NCBI RefSeq assembly: GCF_005049105.1 | Contig: NZ_SUKA01000001.1 | Coordinates: 1,426,001 to 1,490,000 of the forward strand | Direction of reading: 5' to 3' | Origin: Sphingobacterium alkalisoli | Lineage (GTDB): Bacteria; Bacteroidota; Bacteroidia; Sphingobacteriales; Sphingobacteriaceae | Length of the DNA: 64,000 nt | Shown: positions 30,912 to 40,189 of the stretch, one piece after another | Numbering within the stretch: the first letter of the stretch is position 1 | Layout: every line of letters starts with the position of its first letter | Translations under genes and position numbers: made by a program | Notes under the pieces: generated by a model | Database searches by the model: none | Told to the model about the DNA's origin: nothing | What the model saw: only the letters and a program-made list of their open reading frames with translations

Positions 30912-31188
30912 CTTATTTTTAAAGGCATCAATGAGCTCGTATCACTCGGTCCAAAGGCCATCAAGAACCTCCCCGACAACTTCATTACTGCTGCTGCTAA
31001 GGATATCATGAAGGTTTTTAAAGATAACATTTTTTAGTTGTTTTATTGATAACAAAAATAGGGTTATACCCATCGTGTTGCTAGCGGAATTAGGTTATTC
31101 GATTCCTATTTTCGGTAAAGGGAATGATTTTGTCGGTGAGCGATTAGAAGAGATGCTTATCTTCTTTTCTGAAAGTGTTAGTGTGTGA
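30912..31188 (+). pseudogene. Probable frameshifted remnant of an unidentified small gene
   Basis: One frame is open from 30912 to TAG at 31035-31037 (containing GPKAIKNLPDNFITAAAKD). The +1 frame stays open from just before that point to TGA at 31186-31188 (containing VIPIVLLAELGYSIPIFGKG). Removing one T from the T6 run at 31030-31035 joins them into about 92 codons. No start codon is left at the 5' end. I do not recognise the family, and a chance pair of open frames is possible. Confidence 0.35.
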
Positions 31189-31253
31189 TGACCTTCAAGA
31201 ACCCTCATCGCACTTTCATAACCGAGGGTATTACGACTAAGCATCTTTTTTTT
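31151..31253 (+). terminator. Structured segment ending in T8, terminator or RNA element upstream of mlaE
   Basis: AGATGCTTA (31151-31159) pairs with TAAGCATCT (31238-31246), followed directly by eight T. Inside, 31184-31191 can pair with 31205-31212 (with 31171-31175/31213-31217 below it), or alternatively 31201-31206 with 31224-31229; the two options exclude each other. This could be the terminator of the decayed gene or an attenuator-like leader. Confidence 0.35.
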
Positions 31254-31326
31254 CGTCGAGGGAACAAATACGCAAAAAAATGGGGTATACTATTAATAAA
31301 TATGTAATTTAGCATAAAGAAAGTAT

Positions 31327-32061
31327 ATGATTTTTTATCATTTTGGTGAATATTTGCTGCTGCTAAAGAAGGTTTTCAAAAAACCGGAGAAGTGGAAAAT
31401 TTATAGGAAAGAGATCTTACATGAGATGAATGAGATCGGAGTAGGCTCTATTGGCTTGATTATCATTATATCTACATTTATAGGGGCTGTAATGACTATG
31501 CAGATTGCCTTTCAATTAGTCTCTGACCTAATACCAAATTCAATTATCGGACAGATTAACCGTGATTCCAATATTCTGGAACTTGGTCCGACTATTTCAG
31601 CTTTGGTACTCATGGGAAAGGTAGGCTCGTCGATCTCCTCACAAATTGGGTCTATGCGCGTAACCGAACAAATTGATGCGTTGGAAATTATGGGTATTAA
31701 TGCTGCTGGGTACTTAATTCTTCCTAAAGTCGTGGCCGGTGTAATCATGATGCCCGTCGTGGTGGTTATTTCTATTTTTTGTGCGTTAGTAGGTGGATTG
31801 CTTGGGGGGTCGTTGACAGGCGCAGTCAGTGCTGGTGATTACATCATTGGAATTAGAGAATCTTTTCAGGGTTTTACAATGGTCGTCGCAATGGTTAAAG
31901 CATTTATTTATGGTTTTATTATTACTTCAGTGCCTGCGCATAAAGGGTTTCACGTGCGAGGTGGAGCTTTGGAGGTAGGTCAAGCAGGTACTAGAGCTGT
32001 TGTGGTTGGATGTATTTCGATTTTGGCTAGTGATTATATCATTACTGCTTTACTTTTATAA
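31327..32061 (+). CDS. mlaE: MlaE/YrbE-type ABC transporter permease
   Basis: A 244-residue inner-membrane permease of the MlaE family, with five to six hydrophobic segments. Typical parts are FIGAVMTMQIAFQLV, LELGPTISALVLMGKVGSSISSQIGSMRVTEQIDAL (the conserved EQIDALE region) and SVPAHKGFHVRGGALEVG. With MlaF it moves phospholipids between inner and outer membrane to keep lipid asymmetry. The ATPase gene follows 8 bases later; no MlaD gene is seen next to them. Confidence 0.92.
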   Translation: MIFYHFGEYLLLLKKVFKKPEKWKIYRKEILHEMNEIGVGSIGLIIIISTFIGAVMTMQIAFQLVSDLIPNSIIGQINRDSNILELGPTISALVLMGKVGSSISSQIGSMRVTEQIDALEIMGINAAGYLILPKVVAGVIMMPVVVVISIFCALVGGLLGGSLTGAVSAGDYIIGIRESFQGFTMVVAMVKAFIYGFIITSVPAHKGFHVRGGALEVGQAGTRAVVVGCISILASDYIITALLL

Positions 32062-32069
32062 TATACAAG

Positions 32070-32825
32070 ATGATCGAGATACAAAATATACATAAAGCTT
32101 TTGGTGATAATCAAGTGTTGAAAGGAATAGATGCGGTTTATGAACGGGGTAAGGTAAGTATGATTATTGGTGGGTCAGGATCCGGTAAAAGTACACTTCT
32201 TAAATGTATAGTGGGTTTGCATGAACCCGATCAGGGAAAAGTACTTTTTGGTAAGCAGGAGTTTACGAGAATGGATTTTGAGCAAAAAGTACCCATCAGA
32301 AAGGAAATAGGGATGCTTTTCCAAGCATCAGCATTATTTGACTCTATGACTGTAGAACAAAACATTGTGTTTACACTGGATATGTTTACCGAAATGAGTC
32401 TTGCTGAAAAAGTGGACAGAGCAAATTTTTGTTTAGAACGAGTCAATTTAGTCGGTAAAAATAACTTGTTTCCTGCAGAGTTGTCTGGAGGAATGAAAAA
32501 ACGTGTAGGTATTGCGCGTGCCATTAGTATGAGCCCAAAATATTTGTTCTGCGATGAACCCAATTCAGGACTTGATCCTGCAACCTCTATATTAATAGAC
32601 GAACTAATTCAAGATCTGACCGAAGAATATCAATCGACAACGATAGTGGTGACCCATGATATGAATTCTGTGATGGGAATAGGTGAATATGTTATGTTTC
32701 TCCATCAAGGTCAAAAATTTTGGGAGGGATCAAATAAAGATATGCTCAAATCAGATGTGAAAGAACTTAATGACTTTGTGTTCGCAAGTCCGTTAATGAA
32801 AGCTGCGCGAGAAACGATGAAATAA
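32070..32825 (+). CDS. mlaF: MlaF-type ABC transporter ATP-binding protein
   Basis: A 251-residue ABC ATPase. Walker A GGSGSGKST at about residue 33, signature LSGGMKKRVGIARA near residue 138, Walker B and D-loop YLFCDEPNSGLDP and the switch histidine in VVTHDM are all present. It powers the MlaE permease encoded 8 bases upstream. The LSGGM form of the signature and the pairing with mlaE identify the phospholipid transporter branch. Confidence 0.93.
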   Translation: MIEIQNIHKAFGDNQVLKGIDAVYERGKVSMIIGGSGSGKSTLLKCIVGLHEPDQGKVLFGKQEFTRMDFEQKVPIRKEIGMLFQASALFDSMTVEQNIVFTLDMFTEMSLAEKVDRANFCLERVNLVGKNNLFPAELSGGMKKRVGIARAISMSPKYLFCDEPNSGLDPATSILIDELIQDLTEEYQSTTIVVTHDMNSVMGIGEYVMFLHQGQKFWEGSNKDMLKSDVKELNDFVFASPLMKAARETMK

Positions 32826-32877
32826 ATATTAAATAATCATATCTAACATCTATCTTTACACAAAAAATACGATTACT

Positions 32878-33789
32878 TTGTCTGAAATTACAAATATCCA
32901 ATTGCTAACTCCACAGCACTGGAAGGATTATGAACTAATCGACTGTGGAGATTTTGAAAAATTAGAACGCTTTGGTAAATTAATCTTAATTCGTCCAGAG
33001 CCTCAGGCTGTATGGCCAAAAACGTTGGGAGACGTAGAATGGAATAAGCGATACGATATCAAATTCAAGGGAAGATCGGCTACCAGTGGTGAATGGTTAA
33101 AGAAAAATTCGAAAACGGCAGATCGTTGGCATGTTGAGTATAAAAATAAGGAGGTGGCCATCAAATTGCGCCTCGGATTGACTTCTTTTAAACATGTGGG
33201 CGTTTTTCCTGAACAGGCTGTCAATTGGGATTACATATCGGACAGTGTAAGATTATTTGAGACTGCGCAGCCCAAGGTTTTAAATCTTTTTGCTTATACG
33301 GGAGGAGCCTCGTTGGTCGCCAAAGCTGCAGGCGCGGACACGACACATGTCGATTCGATAAAGCAAGTAGTAACTTGGGCTAACGAGAACCAAGAACTTT
33401 CTGGAATAGATAATATACGCTGGGTTGTAGAGGATGCTCTGAAATTTGTAAAACGAGAACTTAAAAGGGGAAATAAATATAACGGCATCATCTTAGATCC
33501 TCCAGCTTATGGTCATGGTCCGAAAGGAGAGAAGTGGAAATTGGAAGACCATATCATGGAAATGATGCAGGATGTCGTTCAATTGTTGGATCCGGAGGAA
33601 CATTTCCTTATCTTAAATACTTATTCGCTCGGCTTCTCGTCTGTCATTGTAGAGAATCTGATAAGGACCTCTCTTCCTCACGTGGAAAATCTAGAAATAG
33701 GGGAGTTATATCTGCAAGCTACAGCAGGACCTAAATTGCCATTGGGAGTATTTGGCAAATTTAGAAAAATGAAAAAACGGAGTAAGTAG
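32878..33789 (+). CDS. Class I SAM-dependent (rRNA-type) methyltransferase
   Basis: A 303-residue Rossmann-fold methyltransferase. Motif I is LNLFAYTGGASLVAKAAGA and the catalytic motif is ILDPPAYGHGPKG, an arrangement found in RlmI/RlmK-like nucleic-acid methyltransferases, but the N-terminal PUA domain is missing. The target is therefore probably RNA, but unknown. The start is TTG at 32878, supported by a -7-like TATCTTTA at 32851-32858; a second TTG at 32902 is possible. A strong terminator follows. Confidence 0.78.
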   Translation: MSEITNIQLLTPQHWKDYELIDCGDFEKLERFGKLILIRPEPQAVWPKTLGDVEWNKRYDIKFKGRSATSGEWLKKNSKTADRWHVEYKNKEVAIKLRLGLTSFKHVGVFPEQAVNWDYISDSVRLFETAQPKVLNLFAYTGGASLVAKAAGADTTHVDSIKQVVTWANENQELSGIDNIRWVVEDALKFVKRELKRGNKYNGIILDPPAYGHGPKGEKWKLEDHIMEMMQDVVQLLDPEEHFLILNTYSLGFSSVIVENLIRTSLPHVENLEIGELYLQATAGPKLPLGVFGKFRKMKKRSK

Positions 33790-33803
33790 AACAATATTGT
33801 TTA

Positions 33804-33854
33804 AAAAAAAGACAGTCATATCGCCTGAAGTAGGAAATATGACTGTCTTTTTTT
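33804..33854. terminator. Bidirectional terminator after the methyltransferase gene
   Basis: An 18-base stem (33804-33821 with 33837-33854) with A7 and T7 at its ends and a 15-base loop. It separates the convergent methyltransferase gene and 604-residue protein gene. Confidence 0.9.
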
Positions 33855-33893
33855 GACTGGGATCCTTTATTGATAAATATTGTTCCTTCGGCA

Positions 33894-35708
33894 TCAATGA
33901 ATTCCCTCACTCAGTTCTTTTTTTGAAATAAACTCTATTGATTTCAATTGTTTTTCCGCTTCAGTTAATTGCGTTAATAGATCCTGCTTCACATTGTTTG
34001 ATAGCGCGGAAACCTTATCCTTTAGGTTTTTATAATAATCTATACCTTCATGTAGTTGTTGCTTGAACTTGTTGAGATATTTTTCCTTTTTGTCATTAAC
34101 ATCGTTTAAGTTGTTTTCTACATAGGTGCGTATATAATCCACGTAGAGATTTAGCTCATTTATGAATAATGACGGACGTTTCACTCCGTCCAATAAATCC
34201 CTACGGCCATAAATATGGTCTACCATTTCAATCAGAGAATAGGGGCCTTTGAAATAAGCTGTATTTGGACCTGGACAGATCGCCACGGCTTTGCTTTCTT
34301 TTGGTCTGAAGATGTCGTACTTTAAATAAGCAGCAGCAGCTAAACCATCACACAAGCAGACCTTTTCTGTTATTTTTTCGTATTCTTTTTTATAGACTGC
34401 TATATCTAGATTTTTTAGTTCAAGTTCCTGTAATTTCTTAAATTGATATTTCCGAGAGGCGGTACAAATAGGCTCTTCTGTAAATTCTGTGTTGGATATC
34501 AGGTATTTTTTGGTACACGGACTTCCGGGACGATCTTGTGCAATACGTTGTAAGCGTTTTTGTTCTGCTGTACTTTTTCTAAAGTTGTTGAATGGAACAC
34601 CAAGTGGCGATGCTCCACTGATGTAAAAATCCTCTTTTTCGGACGTACTAAGTGTATTTAGGGTGTGTGCATCTACGGTAGTCGCCTCTGGAACCAAAAG
34701 AAATGGTGAACCCCAACCGGTACGGTTTAAGCCATAGTAGTCTAAAAGAAAGCGTTGCTCGGCTGCAGTTCCGATGCCACCCTGCACCGTGTATTTTATC
34801 TCGGGTACATAGTCGATTTGAACTCCTTTTTCTGCCAGGGCGTGGCGATAGATTGGAAACAGTTCGTGAATAAGGTTTTCTCTTTGACTTTTAAACTCCT
34901 CTAAAATAGGGCCTAATAGAAAGCCTTCAGTTGCAAATGCATGTCCACCACAATTCAATCCCGATTCGATTCGGAATTCTGAAATCCAAACTCCCTTTTT
35001 TGCCAAAAATTTAGCTTGAATAAATGCAGATCGATAGTCGCTGACTTTTAGCGTGATTTTCTTTAAAAATTTACCTGCGTGATCCGGAAGAAATTGCTTC
35101 AATTCTGCTAAATAGCTGTACAGCCTCGGGTTCATTCCGGCGGATAATATAACTGATGACGATAACTTGCTGTTTGCGAATCCCCTTAAGGCAGCTGATG
35201 CATCCGAATATTGATCTTCTAATGCTGCCCCTTTTTTATCGAAATTTATCTTATCTACTTTAGACATGATGTTGACATCAATATCCCCGACGATCATTTG
35301 CTGTTTTAAAGCGTGGGTTTTATTTTTTCTATCCTTGTCATTTTTTTCTTTTTTGATAGCTTGATAGAGCATCTTCGTATCACTGTCATCAGGGAGAAGT
35401 TTGAAATATTGATTTAATTCATGGTCTTGATCGAGCTCTGCAGAATGTAATCTAACTACCTGTTCGTCTATTAAATCCTGGATAAGATCTAGGTAGGACG
35501 TAATACGGCGTGCACGTGCATCGTGCGATGTCTTGACAATCGCTGCATAGGATTTGCCGTGTAATTCGGAATAATATTTTCGCATGCGCTCAATTAGTTC
35601 ATCGTCAACAATTGAAATTACGGAAGAAATACCGAATTTGGCTACTTTGATAGGGCTGTCTATCGAGAATGCTAGGCCCAGAACCGGTATATGAAAAGAG
35701 TGTCCCAT
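33894..35708 (-). CDS. Uncharacterised 604-residue protein with nitronate-monooxygenase-like features
   Basis: I do not recognise a named family with certainty. The protein begins MGHSFHIPVLGLAFSIDSPI, with no signal peptide or membrane segment. The start (PVLGLAFSIDSPIKVAKFG) and the middle stretches GLNCGGHAFATEG and VQGGIGTAAEQRF recall the FMN-binding TIM barrel of nitronate monooxygenase/2-nitropropane dioxygenase enzymes. A Cys pair (CLCDG), CPGPNTAY and a C-terminal helical tail of about 100 residues follow. It is a long, apparently intact cytoplasmic protein, downstream of purU on the same strand with an 86-base gap. Confidence 0.6.
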   Translation of the reverse strand: MGHSFHIPVLGLAFSIDSPIKVAKFGISSVISIVDDELIERMRKYYSELHGKSYAAIVKTSHDARARRITSYLDLIQDLIDEQVVRLHSAELDQDHELNQYFKLLPDDSDTKMLYQAIKKEKNDKDRKNKTHALKQQMIVGDIDVNIMSKVDKINFDKKGAALEDQYSDASAALRGFANSKLSSSVILSAGMNPRLYSYLAELKQFLPDHAGKFLKKITLKVSDYRSAFIQAKFLAKKGVWISEFRIESGLNCGGHAFATEGFLLGPILEEFKSQRENLIHELFPIYRHALAEKGVQIDYVPEIKYTVQGGIGTAAEQRFLLDYYGLNRTGWGSPFLLVPEATTVDAHTLNTLSTSEKEDFYISGASPLGVPFNNFRKSTAEQKRLQRIAQDRPGSPCTKKYLISNTEFTEEPICTASRKYQFKKLQELELKNLDIAVYKKEYEKITEKVCLCDGLAAAAYLKYDIFRPKESKAVAICPGPNTAYFKGPYSLIEMVDHIYGRRDLLDGVKRPSLFINELNLYVDYIRTYVENNLNDVNDKKEKYLNKFKQQLHEGIDYYKNLKDKVSALSNNVKQDLLTQLTEAEKQLKSIEFISKKELSEGIH

Positions 35709-35794
35709 TAGTTTTTATTATGGGACGCAAATACCTTAAAATTTCGCGATTAAAAAATAATTGCGATAGCTTATAAAGATGATTGATGTCATTT

Positions 35795-36640
35795 TTAAGA
35801 TTTGAAAACGATTGTTTTATTCCCATTGAGCATCACCCTATCTTCAGTAAGAAGTTGAATCGCCCGACTTAAAACTGCTTTTTCTATCTCTTTTCCTGCC
35901 GTTTTCATTCTATGTAGGTCGTAACTGTGATCGATGGTTTTCGTATTCTGGACTATAATTGGACCTTCATCCAAATCGTCCGTGACAAAATGTGCTGTAG
36001 CCCCAATAATTTTAACACCTCTTTGGTGGGCCTGTTTATAGGGATTGGCGCCTATAAAAGCAGGAAGGAATGAATGATGGATATTAATGAGTTTACCTTT
36101 AAATTGCTTCACGAAACCAGGTGACAATATGCGCATAAACTTAGCAAGTATAATATAATCTATCGGATAGGAGGTTAAAACTTCTGCTAGCTGGTTCTCA
36201 AATTCCGCCTTGGAGATATTTTCATGGGATAAATAATGATAGGGAATACCAAATTTTTCGGTAAATTCTTTTAGGATTTCATAATTCCCCACAACTGCTA
36301 AGACCTCTGCCTGTAAAGTGTTAAAATAGTGGCGGACTAAAATGTCCGCAAGGCAATGGTGCTCTTTTGTAACGAGTACAACTATTTTTTTTCGTTGAGC
36401 AGGAGAGATTGATATCGTAGCATTTTCGGGTAACTGTAACAGCAGGTCCTGCATCAGCGTTTCCTTAGAGCTTAAAGCACCAGAGCATACAACACGCACG
36501 AAAAATTTATTACTTTCTTCATCTACGTATTCACGCATGGTGATAATATTTAATTCATGTTTGGCGACAGCGTTGGAAATACCGGCTACTAATCCGACGG
36601 CATCTTTACACTGGATAAGAATTAAAGTTTGGTTCTGCAT
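35795..36640 (-). CDS. purU: Formyltetrahydrofolate deformylase
   Basis: The 281-residue protein has an N-terminal ACT domain (QTLILIQCKDAVGLVAGISN) and a C-terminal formyltransferase domain with NIHHSFLPAFIGANPYKQAH and GATAHFVTDDLDEGPII. It splits 10-formyl-THF into formate and THF, supplying formate for PurT and balancing one-carbon units. It follows the topoisomerase gene after 42 bases on the same strand, so read-through is likely. Confidence 0.95.
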   Translation of the reverse strand: MQNQTLILIQCKDAVGLVAGISNAVAKHELNIITMREYVDEESNKFFVRVVCSGALSSKETLMQDLLLQLPENATISISPAQRKKIVVLVTKEHHCLADILVRHYFNTLQAEVLAVVGNYEILKEFTEKFGIPYHYLSHENISKAEFENQLAEVLTSYPIDYIILAKFMRILSPGFVKQFKGKLINIHHSFLPAFIGANPYKQAHQRGVKIIGATAHFVTDDLDEGPIIVQNTKTIDHSYDLHRMKTAGKEIEKAVLSRAIQLLTEDRVMLNGNKTIVFKS

Positions 36641-36682
36641 GGTTTTAGGCTTGTCTATTCTCTTTCTATCGGTATAGGATTA

Positions 36683-38551
36683 TTAACTCGCTTGTTGAGC
36701 GGCTTTTGCTAAAGCAAGCTCTTCTTCAAGATCTAGTTCTACGCGTAAATTATTTACAATATGTTTTTGCCTATCCGGTGTGTTTTTACCCATATAATAT
36801 TCTAACAATTGCTGAAGTTTATTCTCTTTAGATAAGATCACCGGTTCTAAACGGATATCTTCGCCGATAAACAAACCAAATTCCGAAGGAGATATTTCAC
36901 CTAATCCTTTAAAGCGTGTGATTTCTGGCTTTCCACCTAACTTTGAAATTGCCCGTTGTCTTTCCTCGTCGGAATAACAATAAATGGTTTCTTTTTTGTT
37001 ACGAACCCTAAATAACGGTGTTTGTAAGATTGATACGTGTCCGGCTTTTACTAAATCAGGAAAAAATTGAAGGAAGAACGTCATCAACAATAGACGAATA
37101 TGCATACCATCAACATCGGCATCTGTAGCGATTACAATATTATTATAACGTAAATCATCCAGACCATCTTCAATATTTAGCGCATGTTGTAATAAGTTGA
37201 ACTCTTCGTTTTCATAGACAATCTTTTTGGTCAATCCGAAACAGTTCAATGGTTTTCCTTTTAAACTAAATACAGCCTGTGTCTGTACGTCACGTGATTT
37301 AGTAATAGACCCACTTGCGGAATCCCCCTCCGTGATAAACAGGGTGGTATCTTGTGTCCGTTCATGTTTGTCTCCAAAATGCACTTTACAATCCCGTAGT
37401 TTCCTGTTGTGCAAAGAGGCTTTCTTCGCCCGTTCATTAGCTAATTTCTTGATGCCAGCTATGTCTTTGCGCTCTCGTTCTGACTGCAGAATGCGTTTTT
37501 GTAAGGCTTCAGCGGTAGCTGAGTTTTTTCGTAAATAATCATCCAGTGCTTTCTTTACGAAATCTATGATAAATGTCCGTACAGTAGGGCCATCAGGTCC
37601 TATACTTTGGGATCCCAACTTTGTCTTTGTCTGTGATTCGAAGACTGGTTCTTGCACCTTTATTGCTATAGCAGCTATAATCGATGCTCTGATATCGGAC
37701 GCGTCGTATTCTTTTTTGTAAAACTCACGTATTGTTTTTACAACAGCTTCACGAAATACAGCTTGATGTGTTCCACCTTGTGTCGTATGCTGGCCATTTA
37801 CAAATGAATAGTATTCTTCGCCGTATTGCTGACCGTGCGTCATGGCAATTTCGATATCTTCGCCTTTTAAGTGAATAATGGGGTAGCGCATAGAATCTGT
37901 TTCAACGTTTCGTTCCAAAAGATCCTTTAGCCCATTTTCGGAAATGAACTTTTGGCCGTTAAAATTGATCGTCAGTCCAGAATTCAAAAAAACGTAATTC
38001 CAAATCATGCTTTCAACGTACTCAATTCTGTATTTGTAATGTTTGAATATGCTGTCGTCTGGATAAAATGTTACCGATGTTCCGTTACGTTGTGTCGTGT
38101 CTTTCTGTTCGTCATCGACGAGCTCTCCTTTGCTGAATTGTGCAATACGCGTTACTCCTTGACGATAAGACTGTACGGTAAATTGGGAAGAAAGTGCGTT
38201 GACGGCTTTTGTACCCACTCCGTTCAAACCTACTGATTTTTGAAAAGCCTTGCTGTCGTATTTGCCACCCGTGTTTATCTTCGATACTACGTCAACTACT
38301 GATCCAATCGGAATACCGCGGCCAAAGTCGCGTACCGTAACCTTATTATCATTGACTGTAATGTCAATAGTTCTTCCTGCTCCCATTACGAATTCATCAA
38401 TGGAATTATCCACAACTTCTTTTAAAAGTACATAGATACCGTCATCATAGGCAGAGCCATCGCCAAGTTTACCGATATACATCCCTGGACGTAAGCGAAT
38501 ATGCTCTTTCCAGTCGAGTGATCGGATACTATCTTCGTTATATGTAGTCAT
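36683..38551 (-). CDS. parE: DNA topoisomerase IV subunit B (type IIA)
   Basis: A 622-residue ATPase subunit. The GHKL nucleotide site is seen in [16 protein letters not shown] and [15 protein letters not shown]; the TOPRIM domain has EGDSASGSI and [13 protein letters not shown]. It decatenates chromosomes together with ParC. Length and the C-terminal ending fit ParE better than GyrB, though the two are close. The parC gene is not adjacent in this window. A -7 box lies 25 bases upstream of the start. Confidence 0.88.
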   Translation of the reverse strand: MTTYNEDSIRSLDWKEHIRLRPGMYIGKLGDGSAYDDGIYVLLKEVVDNSIDEFVMGAGRTIDITVNDNKVTVRDFGRGIPIGSVVDVVSKINTGGKYDSKAFQKSVGLNGVGTKAVNALSSQFTVQSYRQGVTRIAQFSKGELVDDEQKDTTQRNGTSVTFYPDDSIFKHYKYRIEYVESMIWNYVFLNSGLTINFNGQKFISENGLKDLLERNVETDSMRYPIIHLKGEDIEIAMTHGQQYGEEYYSFVNGQHTTQGGTHQAVFREAVVKTIREFYKKEYDASDIRASIIAAIAIKVQEPVFESQTKTKLGSQSIGPDGPTVRTFIIDFVKKALDDYLRKNSATAEALQKRILQSERERKDIAGIKKLANERAKKASLHNRKLRDCKVHFGDKHERTQDTTLFITEGDSASGSITKSRDVQTQAVFSLKGKPLNCFGLTKKIVYENEEFNLLQHALNIEDGLDDLRYNNIVIATDADVDGMHIRLLLMTFFLQFFPDLVKAGHVSILQTPLFRVRNKKETIYCYSDEERQRAISKLGGKPEITRFKGLGEISPSEFGLFIGEDIRLEPVILSKENKLQQLLEYYMGKNTPDRQKHIVNNLRVELDLEEELALAKAAQQAS

Positions 38552-38575
38552 TTGTTAATTCAATTAAGAACCTGA

Positions 38576-38583
38576 CAAAAATA
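38576..38583 (-). promoter_or_regulatory. -7 promoter box for parE
   Basis: TATTTTTG on the minus strand is a perfect TAnnTTTG, with the start codon about 25 bases downstream. No matching -33 box at 19 bases. Confidence 0.5.
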
Positions 38584-38651
38584 TAAAAAAATCGATGATA
38601 ATTTGTATGCTATTCATTAAAGAATAGATCTTGCATTAACAGTAAAATCAA

Positions 38652-39440
38652 CTATCTAAATCGGTACCCGATTGATAAGCCCATCGTTAAGCCCAAAATT
38701 GGACCGCTTGGTTTTATTTCCATCATTCTCTCATCGACATGGTAGTCAAATTTGTAAACAGGAGTGTCATCTAGCTGTTGAAGAGACTCACGTATATCGT
38801 CTTGAACATTTTGAGATAAGGGCTGGGAGGATGTTCCGGTGCCCTTGCCAAAAGCGTATCCGAAATGATTACCAATGATTTGCCAATCCAAATAAAAATC
38901 TTTAACAATATTAAATTGCAGGCCAATTCCATAGCCAGCACTGATGGCGTTTATTGGACCTTTAATAGGGACGTCTACCTCCGATAGGATGTTGTCTACT
39001 GCGTTGACATAGCTGTAGTTTAGCCGAAAAGAAGAGGTGTACCTTGAGTATTTAAGATAGGGTGCGACATAGAATCTTGTGAATGTACTATTGTTGCCAA
39101 AATAAAATCGTATTTCGGGTTGAATCGAAAATCGGTTATATTGAGCTTCCTCTACTGTTTTTTTTGCATCTTCGTCCTCTATTCTGTCGATATATAAGTC
39201 TTTAAAAGGAAGGTCCCTGTTTGGAGTGAAAGAAAAGCTCAGTCCTATAGATGTTTTTGGCTTAATAGATCTTTCGTACTGGAGTTGAAACGTTTTGAAG
39301 GGAAGAGTTAAGAGGTTAGTTTTGATAAGTTGTGGAGCGTCTACATTTTCACCATAGCAGTACAACTGTCCGTATGAATCAAAAACCATAAATGTGAAAA
39401 TGGAAACTGCTATTGTTTTTAAAAATGTCTGTTTAATCAT
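38652..39440 (-). CDS. Outer-membrane beta-barrel protein, DUF3575-like
   Basis: A 262-residue protein with a signal peptide (MIKQTFLKTIAVSIFTFMVF, cleavage near DSYGQ). The mature part shows alternating beta strands with aromatic ends (FQLQYERSIKPKTSIGLSFSF, FYVAPYLKYSRYTSSFRLNY) and ends in IGYRFR, whose terminal aromatic is typical for BamA substrates. NLLTLPFKTFQLQYER resembles the DUF3575 N-terminal strand. The function is unknown; a porin-like or structural barrel is likely. Confidence 0.72.
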   Translation of the reverse strand: MIKQTFLKTIAVSIFTFMVFDSYGQLYCYGENVDAPQLIKTNLLTLPFKTFQLQYERSIKPKTSIGLSFSFTPNRDLPFKDLYIDRIEDEDAKKTVEEAQYNRFSIQPEIRFYFGNNSTFTRFYVAPYLKYSRYTSSFRLNYSYVNAVDNILSEVDVPIKGPINAISAGYGIGLQFNIVKDFYLDWQIIGNHFGYAFGKGTGTSSQPLSQNVQDDIRESLQQLDDTPVYKFDYHVDERMMEIKPSGPILGLTMGLSIGYRFR

Positions 39441-39513
39441 TAATAAATAGTAGTTACGGCAGTGAAAATTATCGTTTATTTATGGTTTTTGATAGGTCGA
39501 TTTTGGTCAAATA

Positions 39514-40014
39514 CTATCTGCCAAAATCATCTTGTACACGTACTATATCGCTTTCATCGGAAGGGTTGGACGCATCGGTATGTTGCCAAATTTCGGCAAC
39601 GACGCCGAAACCTCCTAATCCCACTAAGCGGTGGCGTTCGCCTTGGCTTAAGCGTATAGTATCCCCCTCTTTGAGTATTTTAAGCTCGTGTTCGTCATCG
39701 TTGGGACTTGTTACTACGCCAACTTCACCGCGTACCACACGCCAGATTTCGGCTCGGCGATGATGATATTGCCACGACAAACGCTTGTTTGGACCTACGA
39801 TCAAAATTTTTGGGCTTAATTTTCCTGATATCCTTAGATCTTGTACGTCTAAACCTTCAAAATACGCATTAGCAAATTGCTGCGCTTGATCTTCGTTGAT
39901 AACGAAAAATCCACCCCACGGTCTATTTTGATCAGTGCTTTCAATGGTGAATCCCTGTTCAGTGATTTTTTCTTCAATTTGGCTGAATAATTCGCCTTTA
40001 TCTATATATGTCAT
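39514..40014 (-). CDS. Cupin-type sugar-phosphate isomerase (mannose-6-phosphate isomerase type II-like)
   Basis: A 166-residue single cupin domain. RPWGGFFVINEDQAQQFANAY is followed by metal-binding SWQYHHRRAEIWRVVRGEVGV and HRLVGLGGFGVVAEIWQHTD, the cupin motifs of type II phosphomannose isomerases. It probably interconverts mannose-6-phosphate and fructose-6-phosphate or a related sugar. It is a standalone isomerase domain without the guanylyltransferase part. The exact substrate is not decided by sequence. Confidence 0.75.
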   Translation of the reverse strand: MTYIDKGELFSQIEEKITEQGFTIESTDQNRPWGGFFVINEDQAQQFANAYFEGLDVQDLRISGKLSPKILIVGPNKRLSWQYHHRRAEIWRVVRGEVGVVTSPNDDEHELKILKEGDTIRLSQGERHRLVGLGGFGVVAEIWQHTDASNPSDESDIVRVQDDFGR

Positions 40015-40172
40015 GGCTCATTGATTTATAGTGACGATGAAGATAATACATTCTTTGAAAATTTCATAATCAAAATGGGACTGTAATGTAAATATTTATC
40101 AACACGGTGGCCACTGATTTATTTATATCAAGCTCCGATCAGTCATTTGAACGATAGTTAGCCGAGAAATCT

Positions 40173-40180
40173 TACCTTTG
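40173..40180 (+). promoter_or_regulatory. -7 promoter box for the helicase gene
   Basis: TACCTTTG matches TAnnTTTG exactly, 9 bases before the ATG, so the leader would be only a few bases. A TTTG lies at 40146-40149 but at 23 bases spacing, wider than usual. Confidence 0.5.
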
Positions 40181-40189
40181 TAGACAAGT

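Larger units (their letters stand above)
30873..31326. other. Gene-poor region with a decayed frame and a structured segment
   Basis: This 454-base gap between the divergent LiaF-like gene and mlaE holds no intact gene. The 16-base sequence starting CTGAAAGTGTTAG occurs at 30884-30899 and again at 31169-31184, exactly 285 bases apart. A broken reading frame lies between the copies, and a hairpin-rich stretch ending in T8 lies at 31151-31253. Only a weak -7-like box (TAATTTAG) is seen before mlaE. Confidence 0.7.

Noticed and set aside
30787..31011. A 74-codon plus-strand open frame overlapping the LiaF-like gene
   Set aside because: It is antisense to a well-supported gene for 86 bases, has no family features, and the frame that looks coding in the gap is a different one.
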